This document shows, piece by piece, positions 1 through 6,826 of a stretch of DNA of 20,140 nucleotides (position 1 is its first letter; the number at the start of each line of letters is the position of its first letter). The stretch is from Zoogloea sp. (GTDB taxonomy: Bacteria > Pseudomonadota > Gammaproteobacteria > Burkholderiales > Rhodocyclaceae), in the NCBI GenBank assembly GCA_016720685.1, contig JADKKC010000063.1:1-20140 (forward strand). The letters are read 5' to 3'. A program made the position numbers and the translations under genes. The notes under the pieces were generated by a model. That model worked only from the letters and a program-made list of their open reading frames with translations. It was not told where the DNA came from and ran no database searches.

Positions 1-537
1 GAAAGCGCCGGCGCCCCGCACACACCGATCGTGGCCATGACCGCCCGCGCCATGAAGGGCGACCGGGAACTCTGCATCGAAGCCGGCATGGATGGCTATC
101 TCTCCAAGCCGGTGCACGCACCGGTTCTGGTCACCCTCCTGAACCAGCTCACCGACCACAACGATCCGGCCCCACCGCCGCCGCACGAACCCACGTTGAT
201 AACCGGCCCGGTCTTCGAACGGGAGCAGGTGCTGTTCAACCTCGGTGGCGACGAGGAACTCCTCGAACAGCTCATCCAGATGTACGCCGAAGACGAACCG
301 CGCCTCGTCGCCGACATCGATACCGCCATCGCCAGACTTGACGCAGACGCCCTGCACAACGCCGCCCACGCCCTCAAGGGCGCCGTCGCCAACTTCTGCG
401 CCACCCGCGCCCAGGCCAGCGCCCAAAAACTGGAGCGCCTCGGGCGCGAGAAGAACATGGCCGCCGCCCCCGCCGCCTGCGACGAGCTGCGCCGCGAACT
501 CGCTGCGCTGCGCAAAGCCTTCGGGCTGGAAAAATAG
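1..537 (+). CDS. Hybrid sensor histidine kinase, C-terminal part (receiver + Hpt domains), 5' end outside window
   Basis: The reading frame is open from base 1, so the gene starts upstream and only about 178 C-terminal residues are visible. The first stretch is the end of a receiver domain: it has the TPIVAMTA beta-4 motif, a long alpha-4 with AMKGD, then AGMDGYLSKPV carrying the conserved Lys-Pro of receivers. A proline-rich linker (PAPPPPHEP) leads to a histidine phosphotransfer domain with the AHALKGAVANF motif, whose His is the expected phosphoacceptor, on a helical bundle. This order is typical of BarA/TorS-like hybrid kinases that relay phosphate His-Asp-His-Asp to a separate response regulator. 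The input domain and kinase core are out of view, so the stimulus cannot be inferred. The GTG at 31 is internal and is not a start. The stop at 535-537 is followed by a strong terminator. Confidence 0.9.
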   Translation, partial: ESAGAPHTPIVAMTARAMKGDRELCIEAGMDGYLSKPVHAPVLVTLLNQLTDHNDPAPPPPHEPTLITGPVFEREQVLFNLGGDEELLEQLIQMYAEDEPRLVADIDTAIARLDADALHNAAHALKGAVANFCATRAQASAQKLERLGREKNMAAAPAACDELRRELAALRKAFGLEK

Positions 538-594
538 GAAGCATCGCGGGCAGATAAGGCCCTGACGCACGGCCCGCCCACCGCGGGTTCGAAT

Positions 595-634
595 AAAAAA
601 AACCGCCCTCTCCAATCAAGAGTGCGGTTTTTTT
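595..634 (+). terminator. Bidirectional rho-independent terminator after the hybrid kinase
   Basis: An A-tract (595-602) runs into CCGC, a CTCT/AGAG inner stem, the loop CCAATCA, then GCGG followed by seven T. The outer A/T arms pair with each other, with one internal C-T mismatch at 607/623. The A-run on one side and T-run on the other let it terminate transcription from both directions, which suits its place between convergent genes. Confidence 0.9.
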
Positions 635-687
635 ATTGACCCGGCCATTAATTAACTTGTCGAAAGGCAGAGGCGGCGCGGCAGACT

Positions 688-712
688 GTGGGGGCGACTT
701 CAGTCGCCCGCG
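688..712 (+). repeat. REP-like palindromic repeat, copy 1
   Basis: The core GGGCGACTTCAGTCGCCC (692-709) is a perfect 8-bp inverted repeat around a TC centre, preceded by TGTGG and followed by GCGG. The same core with matching flanks (TGTAG before, TCGG after) lies in opposite orientation at 750-774. Short palindromes with conserved flanks in inverted pairs are typical of extragenic REP/BIME elements. No RAYT transposase gene is in the window. Confidence 0.7.
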
Positions 713-749
713 GACTCTGATCAACGACTTGCCTGTAATTCAGCGCGCC

Positions 750-774
750 GAGGGCGACTGAAGTCGCCCCTACA
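750..774 (-). repeat. REP-like palindromic repeat, copy 2 (inverted)
   Basis: The core GGGCGACTGAAGTCGCCC (752-769) is the reverse complement of copy 1, so the pair could fold into one long cruciform or hairpin with a spacer of about 42 bp. Read on the minus strand, its TGTAG flank supplies the TAG stop of the doubtful ORF at 770-916. Confidence 0.7.
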
Positions 775-916
775 AATCATCCGTGACCATTCCTTGTCGC
801 AAAGCAAGCAGAACAGCCTCGGGAGACTCATCAACCCGGTCATTGAATAGCCACCACACGCTCAGCCCGAACGGTGGCAAGGAATCAAAGGGCCGGGTCA
901 ATAGCACCGAAAGCAT
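770..916 (-). CDS. Doubtful small ORF, 48 codons, downstream of gloA
   Basis: I do not recognise this ORF. ATG at 916 opens a 48-codon frame ending in TAG at 770-772. It begins MLSVLLTRPFDSLPPFG, continues with a hydrophobic LSVWWLF patch and an acidic DRVDESPEA segment, and ends GMVTDDL. The frame stays open upstream of the ATG into the end of gloA. The composition looks protein-like (a Leu/Val/Trp-rich block followed by an amphipathic part). However, GC at third positions is clearly lower than in neighbouring genes, no good ribosome binding site precedes the ATG (a GC hairpin sits there), and the stop comes from a REP-like repeat. It could be a remnant of a longer gene or chance. Confidence 0.25.
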   Translation of the reverse strand: MLSVLLTRPFDSLPPFGLSVWWLFNDRVDESPEAVLLALRQGMVTDDL

Positions 917-931
917 CCCCGCGTGGCGGGG
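917..931 (-). terminator. Possible weak terminator hairpin after gloA
   Basis: CCCCGC-GTG-GCGGGG forms a 6-bp GC stem with a triloop 12 bases after the gloA stop. Downstream on the minus strand comes ATGCTTTC, so the T-tract is poor. It may stall polymerase without being a full intrinsic terminator. Confidence 0.3.
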
Positions 932-942
932 CCAGACAATTC

Positions 943-1329
943 TCAGGACTTCGCCTGGATCAGCTCCACCTTGTAGCCGTCCGGGTCTTCGACGAAGGCG
1001 ATCACCGTTGTGCCGTGCTGCATCGGGCCGGCTTCACGCACCACCTTGCCGCCACGCGCCTTGATCGCTGCGCAGGCCGCGTAGGCATCGGGCACTTCCA
1101 GGGCCACGTGGCCGTAGGCATTGCCCAGCTCGTAGGATTCGACCCCCCAGTTGTGGGTCAGCTCCAGCGCGGCCGCCTCGGATTCATCCTGGTAGCCGAC
1201 GAAGGCCAGCGTGAACTTGCCCGTCGGGTAATCGGTGCGGCGCAACAGGCGCATGCCGAGCACTTCGGTATAAAAGGCGATGGAGCGGTCGAGATCGCCG
1301 ACGCGAAGCATGGTGTGCAGGATACGCAT
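943..1329 (-). CDS. gloA: Lactoylglutathione lyase (glyoxalase I)
   Basis: This 128-residue cytosolic enzyme isomerises the hemithioacetal of methylglyoxal and glutathione to S-lactoylglutathione, the first step of methylglyoxal detoxification. It starts MRILHTMLRVGDLDRSI and holds two beta-alpha-beta-beta-beta glyoxalase modules. The four expected metal ligands are all present at the positions known for the E. coli enzyme: His5, Glu56 (AALELTHN), His74 (GHVALE) and Glu122 (KVELI). Length is normal for the short Ni-dependent class. It is the last gene of the minus-strand run, 15 bases after ygjP, and is probably co-transcribed with it. The upstream sequence on the coding strand contains AAGGAAATTTCC, giving a plausible AAGGA ribosome binding site. 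Confidence 0.95.
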   Translation of the reverse strand: MRILHTMLRVGDLDRSIAFYTEVLGMRLLRRTDYPTGKFTLAFVGYQDESEAAALELTHNWGVESYELGNAYGHVALEVPDAYAACAAIKARGGKVVREAGPMQHGTTVIAFVEDPDGYKVELIQAKS

Positions 1330-1344
1330 GGAAATTTCCTTGGT

Positions 1345-2067
1345 TCAGATGTTGGGAAGGGACGGCGCCACCTGCCGGAGCGCCTTGCGGGCGGCGAGAT
1401 GGTCGGGGTAGAGCGACTCCACCACTGACCAGAAACGCGGCGAATGATTCATCTCGACCAGGTGGGCCACCTCGTGGGCCACCACGTAATCGATCAGGCC
1501 CAGAGGCAAGTGGATCAGCCGCCAGTGCAGGCGGATGCCGCTGCGGCTGCTGCAACTGCCCCAGCGGGTGCGGGCGCTCGACAGGCTCACCGCAGGAACC
1601 GGCCGGCCAAGGCGCAGGCAGAACTCCTCCACCCGGTTTTTGAACAGATCGAGGCCTCTTTGTTGCAAGCCCCGCAACAACAGCTTGCGCGCGTCGCCGC
1701 CGCTCCGCAGCGCAAGCTCGACCACCCGTTGCGGCCCGCCCTCATGCCACAGCACGCGGTTGTTGCCACTGGCCAGACGCAGATGCCAGGCATCGCCCAG
1801 GAGGGGAATCGCCGCGCCGTCGCTGATATCGAAGGCGGCCTGGGCCTCGGCGACCGGACGGCTCCTGAGCTTGTCGATCACCCACTCGGCATGGCTGCGG
1901 ATAAAGGCCTCGACCTCGCGTAACCCCACCCGCAGCGGCACACCGACCGTCAGCCCGCGCGAATCGATGCGCAGCCCCAGGGTTTTGCGCACGCTGCGTC
2001 GCAAGGTGTAGGCGACCCGCAGGCCACCCAGAACGATCTCGCGGGATTCGACAGCCGGTGCGCTCAC
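1345..2067 (-). CDS. YgjP/DUF45 family zinc metallopeptidase-like protein
   Basis: This 240-residue protein has the family's C-terminal signature HEVAHLVEMNHSPRFW: His198, Glu199 and His202 form HExxH, and His208 is the likely third ligand. RTRWGSCSS at about 166-174 is another family hallmark. The N-terminal half is a beta-rich region typical of DUF45. Proteins of this family are usually annotated as M48-like or SprT-like metallopeptidases. The E. coli member YgjP has been described as a UTP pyrophosphatase, so peptidase activity should not be assumed. The start is GTG at 2067, overlapping the TGA of plsC by four bases (GTGA), which implies translational coupling. No signal peptide is seen, so it is probably cytosolic. 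Confidence 0.88.
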   Translation of the reverse strand: MSAPAVESREIVLGGLRVAYTLRRSVRKTLGLRIDSRGLTVGVPLRVGLREVEAFIRSHAEWVIDKLRSRPVAEAQAAFDISDGAAIPLLGDAWHLRLASGNNRVLWHEGGPQRVVELALRSGGDARKLLLRGLQQRGLDLFKNRVEEFCLRLGRPVPAVSLSSARTRWGSCSSRSGIRLHWRLIHLPLGLIDYVVAHEVAHLVEMNHSPRFWSVVESLYPDHLAARKALRQVAPSLPNI

Positions 2068-2816
2068 GCCTCGGCCTTCTCCTTTTTGGGCGTGAGCGAA
2101 CGGTAGTGATGGGGGAAGAGACGGCGCATCTCGCCCTCGACCCAGGTTTGCACGCGGGTGTTGATCTCGTCCGCCGAGAGGCCCGTGGTTTCGATCACCG
2201 GCCCGATACTCACGACGACTTCACCGGGCGTCTTGAGGAAGGCATTGCGCGGCCAGAACTCGCCGGCATTGTGGGCCACCGGCACCACCGGCGCGCCGGT
2301 TTGTGCCGCCAGCCATGAACCGCCGGCCTTGTAGCGCTTCTTGCTGCCCGGCGCCACGCGCGTGCCTTCGGGGAAGATCGTGACCCAGAAGCCATGACCA
2401 AGGCGGTCGCGGCCCTGCTCTTCGACCTGCGTGAGGGCATCCTTGCCGGCCGAGCGGTCGATGGCGATCATCGGCATCTGGGCAATGCCCCAGCCGAAGA
2501 AGGGCAGCTTGTGGATTTCCCGCTTCATCACGAAGACCATCGGCGGAAAGATGTCCTGCAGCATGATGGTTTCCCACGCCGACATGTGCTTGGACATGAC
2601 GATTGCCGGCCCCGCCGGAATGTTCTCGGCGCCGATCAGACGGTAGGGAATGCCCAGCACATGCTTCACCACCCAGGCCATGATGTGGGGCCAGCCGCGG
2701 ATGATGCGGTGGCGCAGCTTCGGGCCGAAGGGAAAGCAGGCCATCGCGATCAGCGCGTAGAGCGGCGTGAAAATGGCGAGGGCCAGCATGAACAGGATGT
2801 TGCGGATCAGCACCAC
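2064..2816 (-). CDS. plsC: 1-acyl-sn-glycerol-3-phosphate acyltransferase (PlsC family)
   Basis: This is an inner-membrane acyltransferase that converts lysophosphatidate to phosphatidate, or a related lysophospholipid acyltransferase. An N-terminal hydrophobic segment (ILFMLALAIFTPLYALIAMACF region) anchors it. The catalytic block SKHMSAWET carries His followed four residues later by Glu, the KHxSxWE variant of the HX4D motif common in this branch. FPEGTR lies about 71 residues further and binds the phosphate. GTG at 2816 (250 residues) is preferred because GAAAGG lies nine bases upstream; ATG at 2789 (241 residues) would cut into the membrane segment. The frame is open much further upstream but overlaps gmhB out of frame, so the longer version is rejected. 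The C-terminus is Lys/Glu-rich (TPKKEKAEA). Confidence 0.9.
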   Translation of the reverse strand: MVLIRNILFMLALAIFTPLYALIAMACFPFGPKLRHRIIRGWPHIMAWVVKHVLGIPYRLIGAENIPAGPAIVMSKHMSAWETIMLQDIFPPMVFVMKREIHKLPFFGWGIAQMPMIAIDRSAGKDALTQVEEQGRDRLGHGFWVTIFPEGTRVAPGSKKRYKAGGSWLAAQTGAPVVPVAHNAGEFWPRNAFLKTPGEVVVSIGPVIETTGLSADEINTRVQTWVEGEMRRLFPHHYRSLTPKKEKAEA

Positions 2817-2917
2817 AGGAAACGGCCTTTCAGAACGGCTAAGTAAATCGTCCGGGCGACGATCGACCGGATTGGCAAAGACACAGGCTCGGCGGCGAAC
2901 GCCCTGCCCGCCGGCAC

Positions 2918-3451
2918 TCAGGCCGTAAGCTGCGCGGCGACGGCGGCCAGGTCGGGAAAGATCTGGGTGCCTTCGGGCAGATCGGGATCCGACTTGGTCT
3001 TGCTGCCCTTGCCGGTCAGTACGAGGTAGGGCCTGCAGCCCACCGCCACGCCGGCCTGGAGATCGCGCAGGCTGTCGCCGACGACCGGCACACCTTTCAT
3101 TTCGGCATTGAAGCGCTCGGCGATCTGCAAGAACATGCCCGGCTTGGGTTTGCGGCAGTCGCAGGTGGAATCTGCCGTGTGGGGGCAGAAGAAGATGGCG
3201 TCGAGCCGCCCGCCCACCTGACCGAGCGCCTTGGTCATCTTTTCGTTGATGGCGTTGAGGGTGTCCATGTCGAACAGGCCCCGCCCGACGCCAGACTGGT
3301 TGGAGGCCACGATCACCCGCCACCCCGACTCGTTGAGCCGGGCAATGGCTTCGAGGGAGCCGGGAATCGGCTTCCACTCTTCCGGCTTCTTGATGAACTG
3401 GTCGGAGTCGAAATTGATGACGCCATCCCGGTCGAGCACGATGATTTTCAT
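2918..3451 (-). CDS. gmhB: D-glycero-beta-D-manno-heptose 1,7-bisphosphate 7-phosphatase
   Basis: This 177-residue HAD-superfamily phosphatase removes the 7-phosphate during ADP-heptose synthesis for the LPS inner core. Motif I is VLDRDGVIN with Asp7 (nucleophile) and Asp9 (acid/base). Motif II is SNQSGVGRG at 50-58. The GmhB-specific zinc loop is complete: Cys89-Pro-His91, then Cys97-Asp-Cys99 followed by RKPKPG. VVGDSLRD at about 123-130 supplies the last acidic motif. Length fits the family. AAAGG lies eight bases before the ATG. It sits between glyS (99 bases upstream) and plsC (about 100 bases downstream), in a gene order familiar from betaproteobacteria. Confidence 0.95.
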   Translation of the reverse strand: MKIIVLDRDGVINFDSDQFIKKPEEWKPIPGSLEAIARLNESGWRVIVASNQSGVGRGLFDMDTLNAINEKMTKALGQVGGRLDAIFFCPHTADSTCDCRKPKPGMFLQIAERFNAEMKGVPVVGDSLRDLQAGVAVGCRPYLVLTGKGSKTKSDPDLPEGTQIFPDLAAVAAQLTA

Positions 3452-3550
3452 TTTTTGCCTTTATGCCTCGGCATGGCGCCAGAGATCAAACCCGGCTGCG
3501 CGCCCCGGAACCACAGGATAGGGACGCAGCGCCGGGTCATTCACACACGC

Positions 3551-5635
3551 TTATGCGGAAAGGCGTGAAATATCCGCCACCTGGTTCATCAGGCCGGCCA
3601 GCTGGTTCAGCAGGGCCAGGCGGTTCTGACGCACCAGCGGCTCTTCGGCCATCACCATCACTTCGTCGAAGAAGCGATCCACCGCGGCACGCAGGCCGGC
3701 AAGCACGCGCAGGGCGTCGGTGTAGGCCTCGTTCTGGAAGTGCGAGCGGGCCAGCGGGGCCACCTCGACGATGGCATGAAAGAGCGCCTTCTCCGCATCC
3801 TCGACCAACAGCGCGACATCGGGTTCCCCCACTTCGCCTTCGGCCTTTTTGAGGATGTTGACGATGCGCTTGTTGGCCGCTGCCAGGGCCGCGGCCTCCG
3901 GCAGTTGCTGGAAGGCCACGACGGCTTCGAGCTTGGGCACGACGAGGTCGATGCGGGTCGGCTTCTGGGCCAGCACGGCATCCACGACATCCTGCCCATG
4001 GCCGGCGTCCCGCAGCAGGTTGCGCAGGCGCTCGAGCATGAAGTCGAACAGCGGGCCATCCACCGGGGAGGTCAGCTGGCCGGGGGCGAAGCTGGCGGCC
4101 GACTCCTTGATCAGCGCGGCAAGATCGAGGGGCAGCGGGCCTTCCATCAGAATGCGCAGCACGCCGAGGGCGGCACGCCGCAGGCCGAAGGGGTCGCGGT
4201 CGCCCGTGGGCACCTGGCCGATGCCGAAGAAACCCGTCAGCGAGTCAAGCTTGTCGGCAACGGCCAGCGCACGGCCGATGTTGCTGTCGGGCAGCGCGTC
4301 GCCGGCAAAGCGCGGGCGGTAGTGCTGCTCGATGGCCTCGGCCACCACGGGCAGCGCGCCTTCGGCCAGGGCGTAGTAGCGGCCCATCACGCCCTGCAGC
4401 TCGGGGAACTCGCAAACCATGTCGGTCAGCAGGTCGGCCTTGGAGAGCAACGCGGCGCGGTTGGCGAGGTTTTCGTCGGCGCCGAGCAGGCCGGCCACCT
4501 TGCGGGCCACGATGGACAGGCGCTGGACGCGGTCACCGAGCGAGCCGAGCTTGTTGTGATAGACCACCGAGCCGAGCTTGACGACGCGGGGCGTGAGACC
4601 CGCCTTGATGTCCTGCTCGAAGAAGAAGCGGGCATCGGACAGTCGCGGGCGCACCACGCGCTGGTTGCCGGTGATGATGTTGGACGGGTCGGCCAGCTCC
4701 ATGTTCGAGACGATCAGGAAGCGGCTTTGCAGCTTGCCTTCGGTGTCGAACAGCGGGAAATACTTCTGGTTGGCGCGCATCGTGAGGATCAGGCATTCCT
4801 GCGGCACGGCCAGGAATTCCGATTCGAACTCGCCCACGTAAACCGTCGGGTGTTCGACCAGCGCGGTCACTTCGTCCAGCAGGTCGGCATATTCGCCGAG
4901 GGTGGCGTTCTGGCGGCCGGCGGCGGTCACCAGCTGGGTCTCGATGTTGGCGCGGCGCTCGGCAAAGTCGGGAATAACCTTGCCTTCGGCCAGCAGGGTC
5001 GGCTCGTAGGCGTTGGCGGTGGCGATGTCGATGTCGCCGCGGCTCATGAAGCGGTGGCCCATGGTGGTGCGGCCGGACTGGATGTCGAGCACGCGGCCCG
5101 GCACCACGTCGGCGCCGTGGAGCATCGTGAGCTTGTGCGCCGGGCGCACGAAGGTGGCGTCGCCGTCGCCCCAGCGCATCACCTTGGGAATCGGCAGGGC
5201 CTTGAGGGCGTCCTGGACGATGCCGGCGAGCACGTCGGCAAGCTTCGCGCCGGCCACGGTGCTGGTGTAGAACAGGGCTTCGGCCTTGCCGTCCATGCGG
5301 CGCTCGAAGCTGGCCACGGCCGACAACGGAATGCCCTTGCCTTCGAGCTTCTTGGTGAGCGCCGGGGTCGGCTGGCCGTCGGCGGTGAGCGCAACGGAAA
5401 CCGGCATGATCTTCTCGGTCACATCCTTGGGCGCGGCTTCGGGCAGCACGTGGGCCAGGGTTACCGCCAGGCGGCGCGGGGTGGCAAACCAGCGGAAATC
5501 ACCCTCGGCGGCAGCCAGGCCGCGGGCGCGCAGGCCGGCGACGATGGCGTTCGAAAAAGCCAGGCCGAGCTTGGGCAGGGCCTTGGGGGGCAGCTCTTCG
5601 GTGAGCAGTTCAACGAGCAGGGTCGCGCCGGTCAT
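3551..5635 (-). CDS. glyS: Glycine-tRNA ligase beta subunit
   Basis: This is the beta subunit of the bacterial alpha2-beta2 glycyl-tRNA synthetase. It recognises tRNA-Gly and is needed for aminoacylation together with GlyQ. The 694 residues match the usual length near 690. The N-terminus reads TGATLLVELLTEELPPKAL, the highly conserved GlyS opening. Further signatures are VRPAHKLTMLHGADVVPG, HRFMSRGDIDI and a long conserved central part (MRANQKYFPLFD, GSLGDRVQRL). The last roughly 100 residues (RLRNLLRDAGH onward) resemble the helical DALR-type anticodon-binding region. The start is ATG at 5635, sharing one base with the glyQ stop (TGATG); a GTG one codon earlier would overlap by four bases. 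Either way the two subunits are translationally coupled. The frame is intact. Confidence 0.97.
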   Translation of the reverse strand: MTGATLLVELLTEELPPKALPKLGLAFSNAIVAGLRARGLAAAEGDFRWFATPRRLAVTLAHVLPEAAPKDVTEKIMPVSVALTADGQPTPALTKKLEGKGIPLSAVASFERRMDGKAEALFYTSTVAGAKLADVLAGIVQDALKALPIPKVMRWGDGDATFVRPAHKLTMLHGADVVPGRVLDIQSGRTTMGHRFMSRGDIDIATANAYEPTLLAEGKVIPDFAERRANIETQLVTAAGRQNATLGEYADLLDEVTALVEHPTVYVGEFESEFLAVPQECLILTMRANQKYFPLFDTEGKLQSRFLIVSNMELADPSNIITGNQRVVRPRLSDARFFFEQDIKAGLTPRVVKLGSVVYHNKLGSLGDRVQRLSIVARKVAGLLGADENLANRAALLSKADLLTDMVCEFPELQGVMGRYYALAEGALPVVAEAIEQHYRPRFAGDALPDSNIGRALAVADKLDSLTGFFGIGQVPTGDRDPFGLRRAALGVLRILMEGPLPLDLAALIKESAASFAPGQLTSPVDGPLFDFMLERLRNLLRDAGHGQDVVDAVLAQKPTRIDLVVPKLEAVVAFQQLPEAAALAAANKRIVNILKKAEGEVGEPDVALLVEDAEKALFHAIVEVAPLARSHFQNEAYTDALRVLAGLRAAVDRFFDEVMVMAEEPLVRQNRLALLNQLAGLMNQVADISRLSA

Positions 5636-6538
5636 CACGCGGCCTCCTTCTTGAGCATCGGAAAGCCGAGGGCTTCCCGCGAGTTGTAATAGGCCTGGGC
5701 CACTTCACGGGCCAGCACCCGCACGCGGCCGATGTAGGCGGCGCGTTCGGTCACCGAAATGGCGCCACGGGCGTCGAGCAGGTTGAAGGTGTGGGAGCAC
5801 TTCATGACCATCTCGAAGGCCGGCAGCACCAGCGGCACGGCCAGCAGGCGCTTGGCCTCGCCTTCGTATTCGCCAAACAGGCGGAACAGCCAGTCGACGT
5901 TGGAATGCTCGAAGTTGTAGGTGGATTGCTCGACTTCGTTCTGGTGATAAACGTTGCCGTAGGTCACCGGCGTGATCCGGGCCGATCCACGTCAGGTCAT
6001 AAACGTTCTCGACGCCCTGCAGGTACATCGCCAGGCGCTCAAGGCCGTAGGTGATTTCGCCGAGCACCGGCTTGCACGACAGCGAGCCGACTTCCTGGAA
6101 ATACGTGAACTGGGTGACTTCCATGCCATCGAGCCACACTTCCCAGCCCAGGCCCCAGGCGCCGAGGGTGGGCGATTCCCAGTCGTCCTCGACGAAGCGG
6201 ATGTCGTGGGCGTTGGGATCGATGCCCAGCGCGCGCAGGCTGTCGATGTAGAGCTCCTGGATATTGACCGGCGACGGCTTGAGCACCACCTGGTACTGGT
6301 AGTAGTGCTGCAGGCGATTGGGGTTGTTGCCGTAGCGGCCGTCCTTGGGGCGGCGCGAGGGCTGCACGTAGGCGGCGTTCCAGTGCTCGGGGCCGATGGA
6401 GCGCAGGAAGGTGGCGGTGTGGAAGGTACCGGCGCCGACCTCGATGTCGTAGGGCTGGAGCAGCGTGCAGCCGTGCTCGGCCCAGAAGTTCGAGAGGCGC
6501 AGGATGATCTGCTGGAAAGTCGGTTTTTGGACGGACAT
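5635..6538 (-). CDS. glyQ: Glycine-tRNA ligase alpha subunit, interrupted by one frameshift
   Basis: This is the catalytic class II subunit of glycyl-tRNA synthetase. From ATG at 6538 the protein reads MSVQKPTFQQIILRL, QPYDIEVGAGTFHTATFLR, the PSRRPKDGRYG motif, RLQHYYQYQVVLKP and GWEVWLDGMEVTQFTYFQ, all classic GlyQ sequence, up to NVYDLTW. There the frame is lost at about 5970-5996. In the next frame the protein resumes at VTYGNVYHQNEVEQSTYNF and runs to the expected C-terminus KKEAA. The span is 904 bases, one more than a multiple of three; removing one base gives a 300-residue product of normal family length. The break falls in a variable loop with both sides well conserved. As the gene is normally essential, a sequencing or assembly error is more likely than a real mutation. 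Confidence 0.93.
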
Positions 6539-6676
6539 GGACGCTCGGCGGCACAGGCCGCGCTGGATTGGGCAAAACGCGGATTTTACTGGCTTTCGGC
6601 ACTCAGGGAACGCCCGGACGCGTACACACGCCAACGGCTTTGCCCCGTAGCGCCGCACAACCCATCCGGACGTCAT

Positions 6677-6704
6677 TAAAGAACAGCCGGCCACCCGCCG
6701 TTAG
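6677..6704 (+). promoter_or_regulatory. Possible sigma-28 (FliA) type promoter of the chemoreceptor
   Basis: TAAAG at 6677-6681 is followed, 16 bases after TAAA, by GCCGTTAG at 6697-6704. This resembles the flagellar sigma-28 consensus TAAA-N15-GCCGATAA, with six of eight bases matching in the -10 part and a spacer one base too long. Chemoreceptor genes are often driven by sigma-28. It would give a leader of about 115 bases before the ATG at 6827. Confidence 0.35.
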
Positions 6705-6826
6705 AGGTGAATAAGTGTATCTGCCAATCCATCAAAGCCCGTTTCAACCACGCAAAGGCCGGATCGAACCGGCGCGGCAGTCACGCAATCCAGCGGGAAA
6801 ACGGGGCCGAAGGAGAGTCGAAAACC

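Larger units (their letters stand above)
538..942. other. Intergenic region without a confident gene
   Basis: These 405 bases separate the convergent hybrid kinase (+) and gloA (-). They hold a bidirectional terminator (595-634), two inverted copies of a REP-like palindrome (688-712 and 750-774), a doubtful 48-codon minus-strand ORF (770-916) and a short GC hairpin (917-931). The part between about 780 and 916 is visibly less GC-rich at third codon positions than the genes around it. Confidence 0.7.

Noticed and set aside
783..1064. 93-codon plus-strand open frame entering gloA antisense
   Set aside because: No ribosome binding site, and a Ser/Arg/Pro-rich translation; the second half mirrors gloA.
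2817..3377. In-frame upstream extension of plsC to a 437-codon protein
   Set aside because: The added part lies over gmhB in another frame and reads as Arg-rich shadow sequence; the acyltransferase homology begins at the membrane segment.
3740..5689. 649-codon plus-strand open frame antisense to glyS and glyQ
   Set aside because: It is the mirror of intact glyS in high-GC DNA. Its His/Gly/Gln-rich translation has no domain logic, while the minus-strand frame is unmistakable GlyS.
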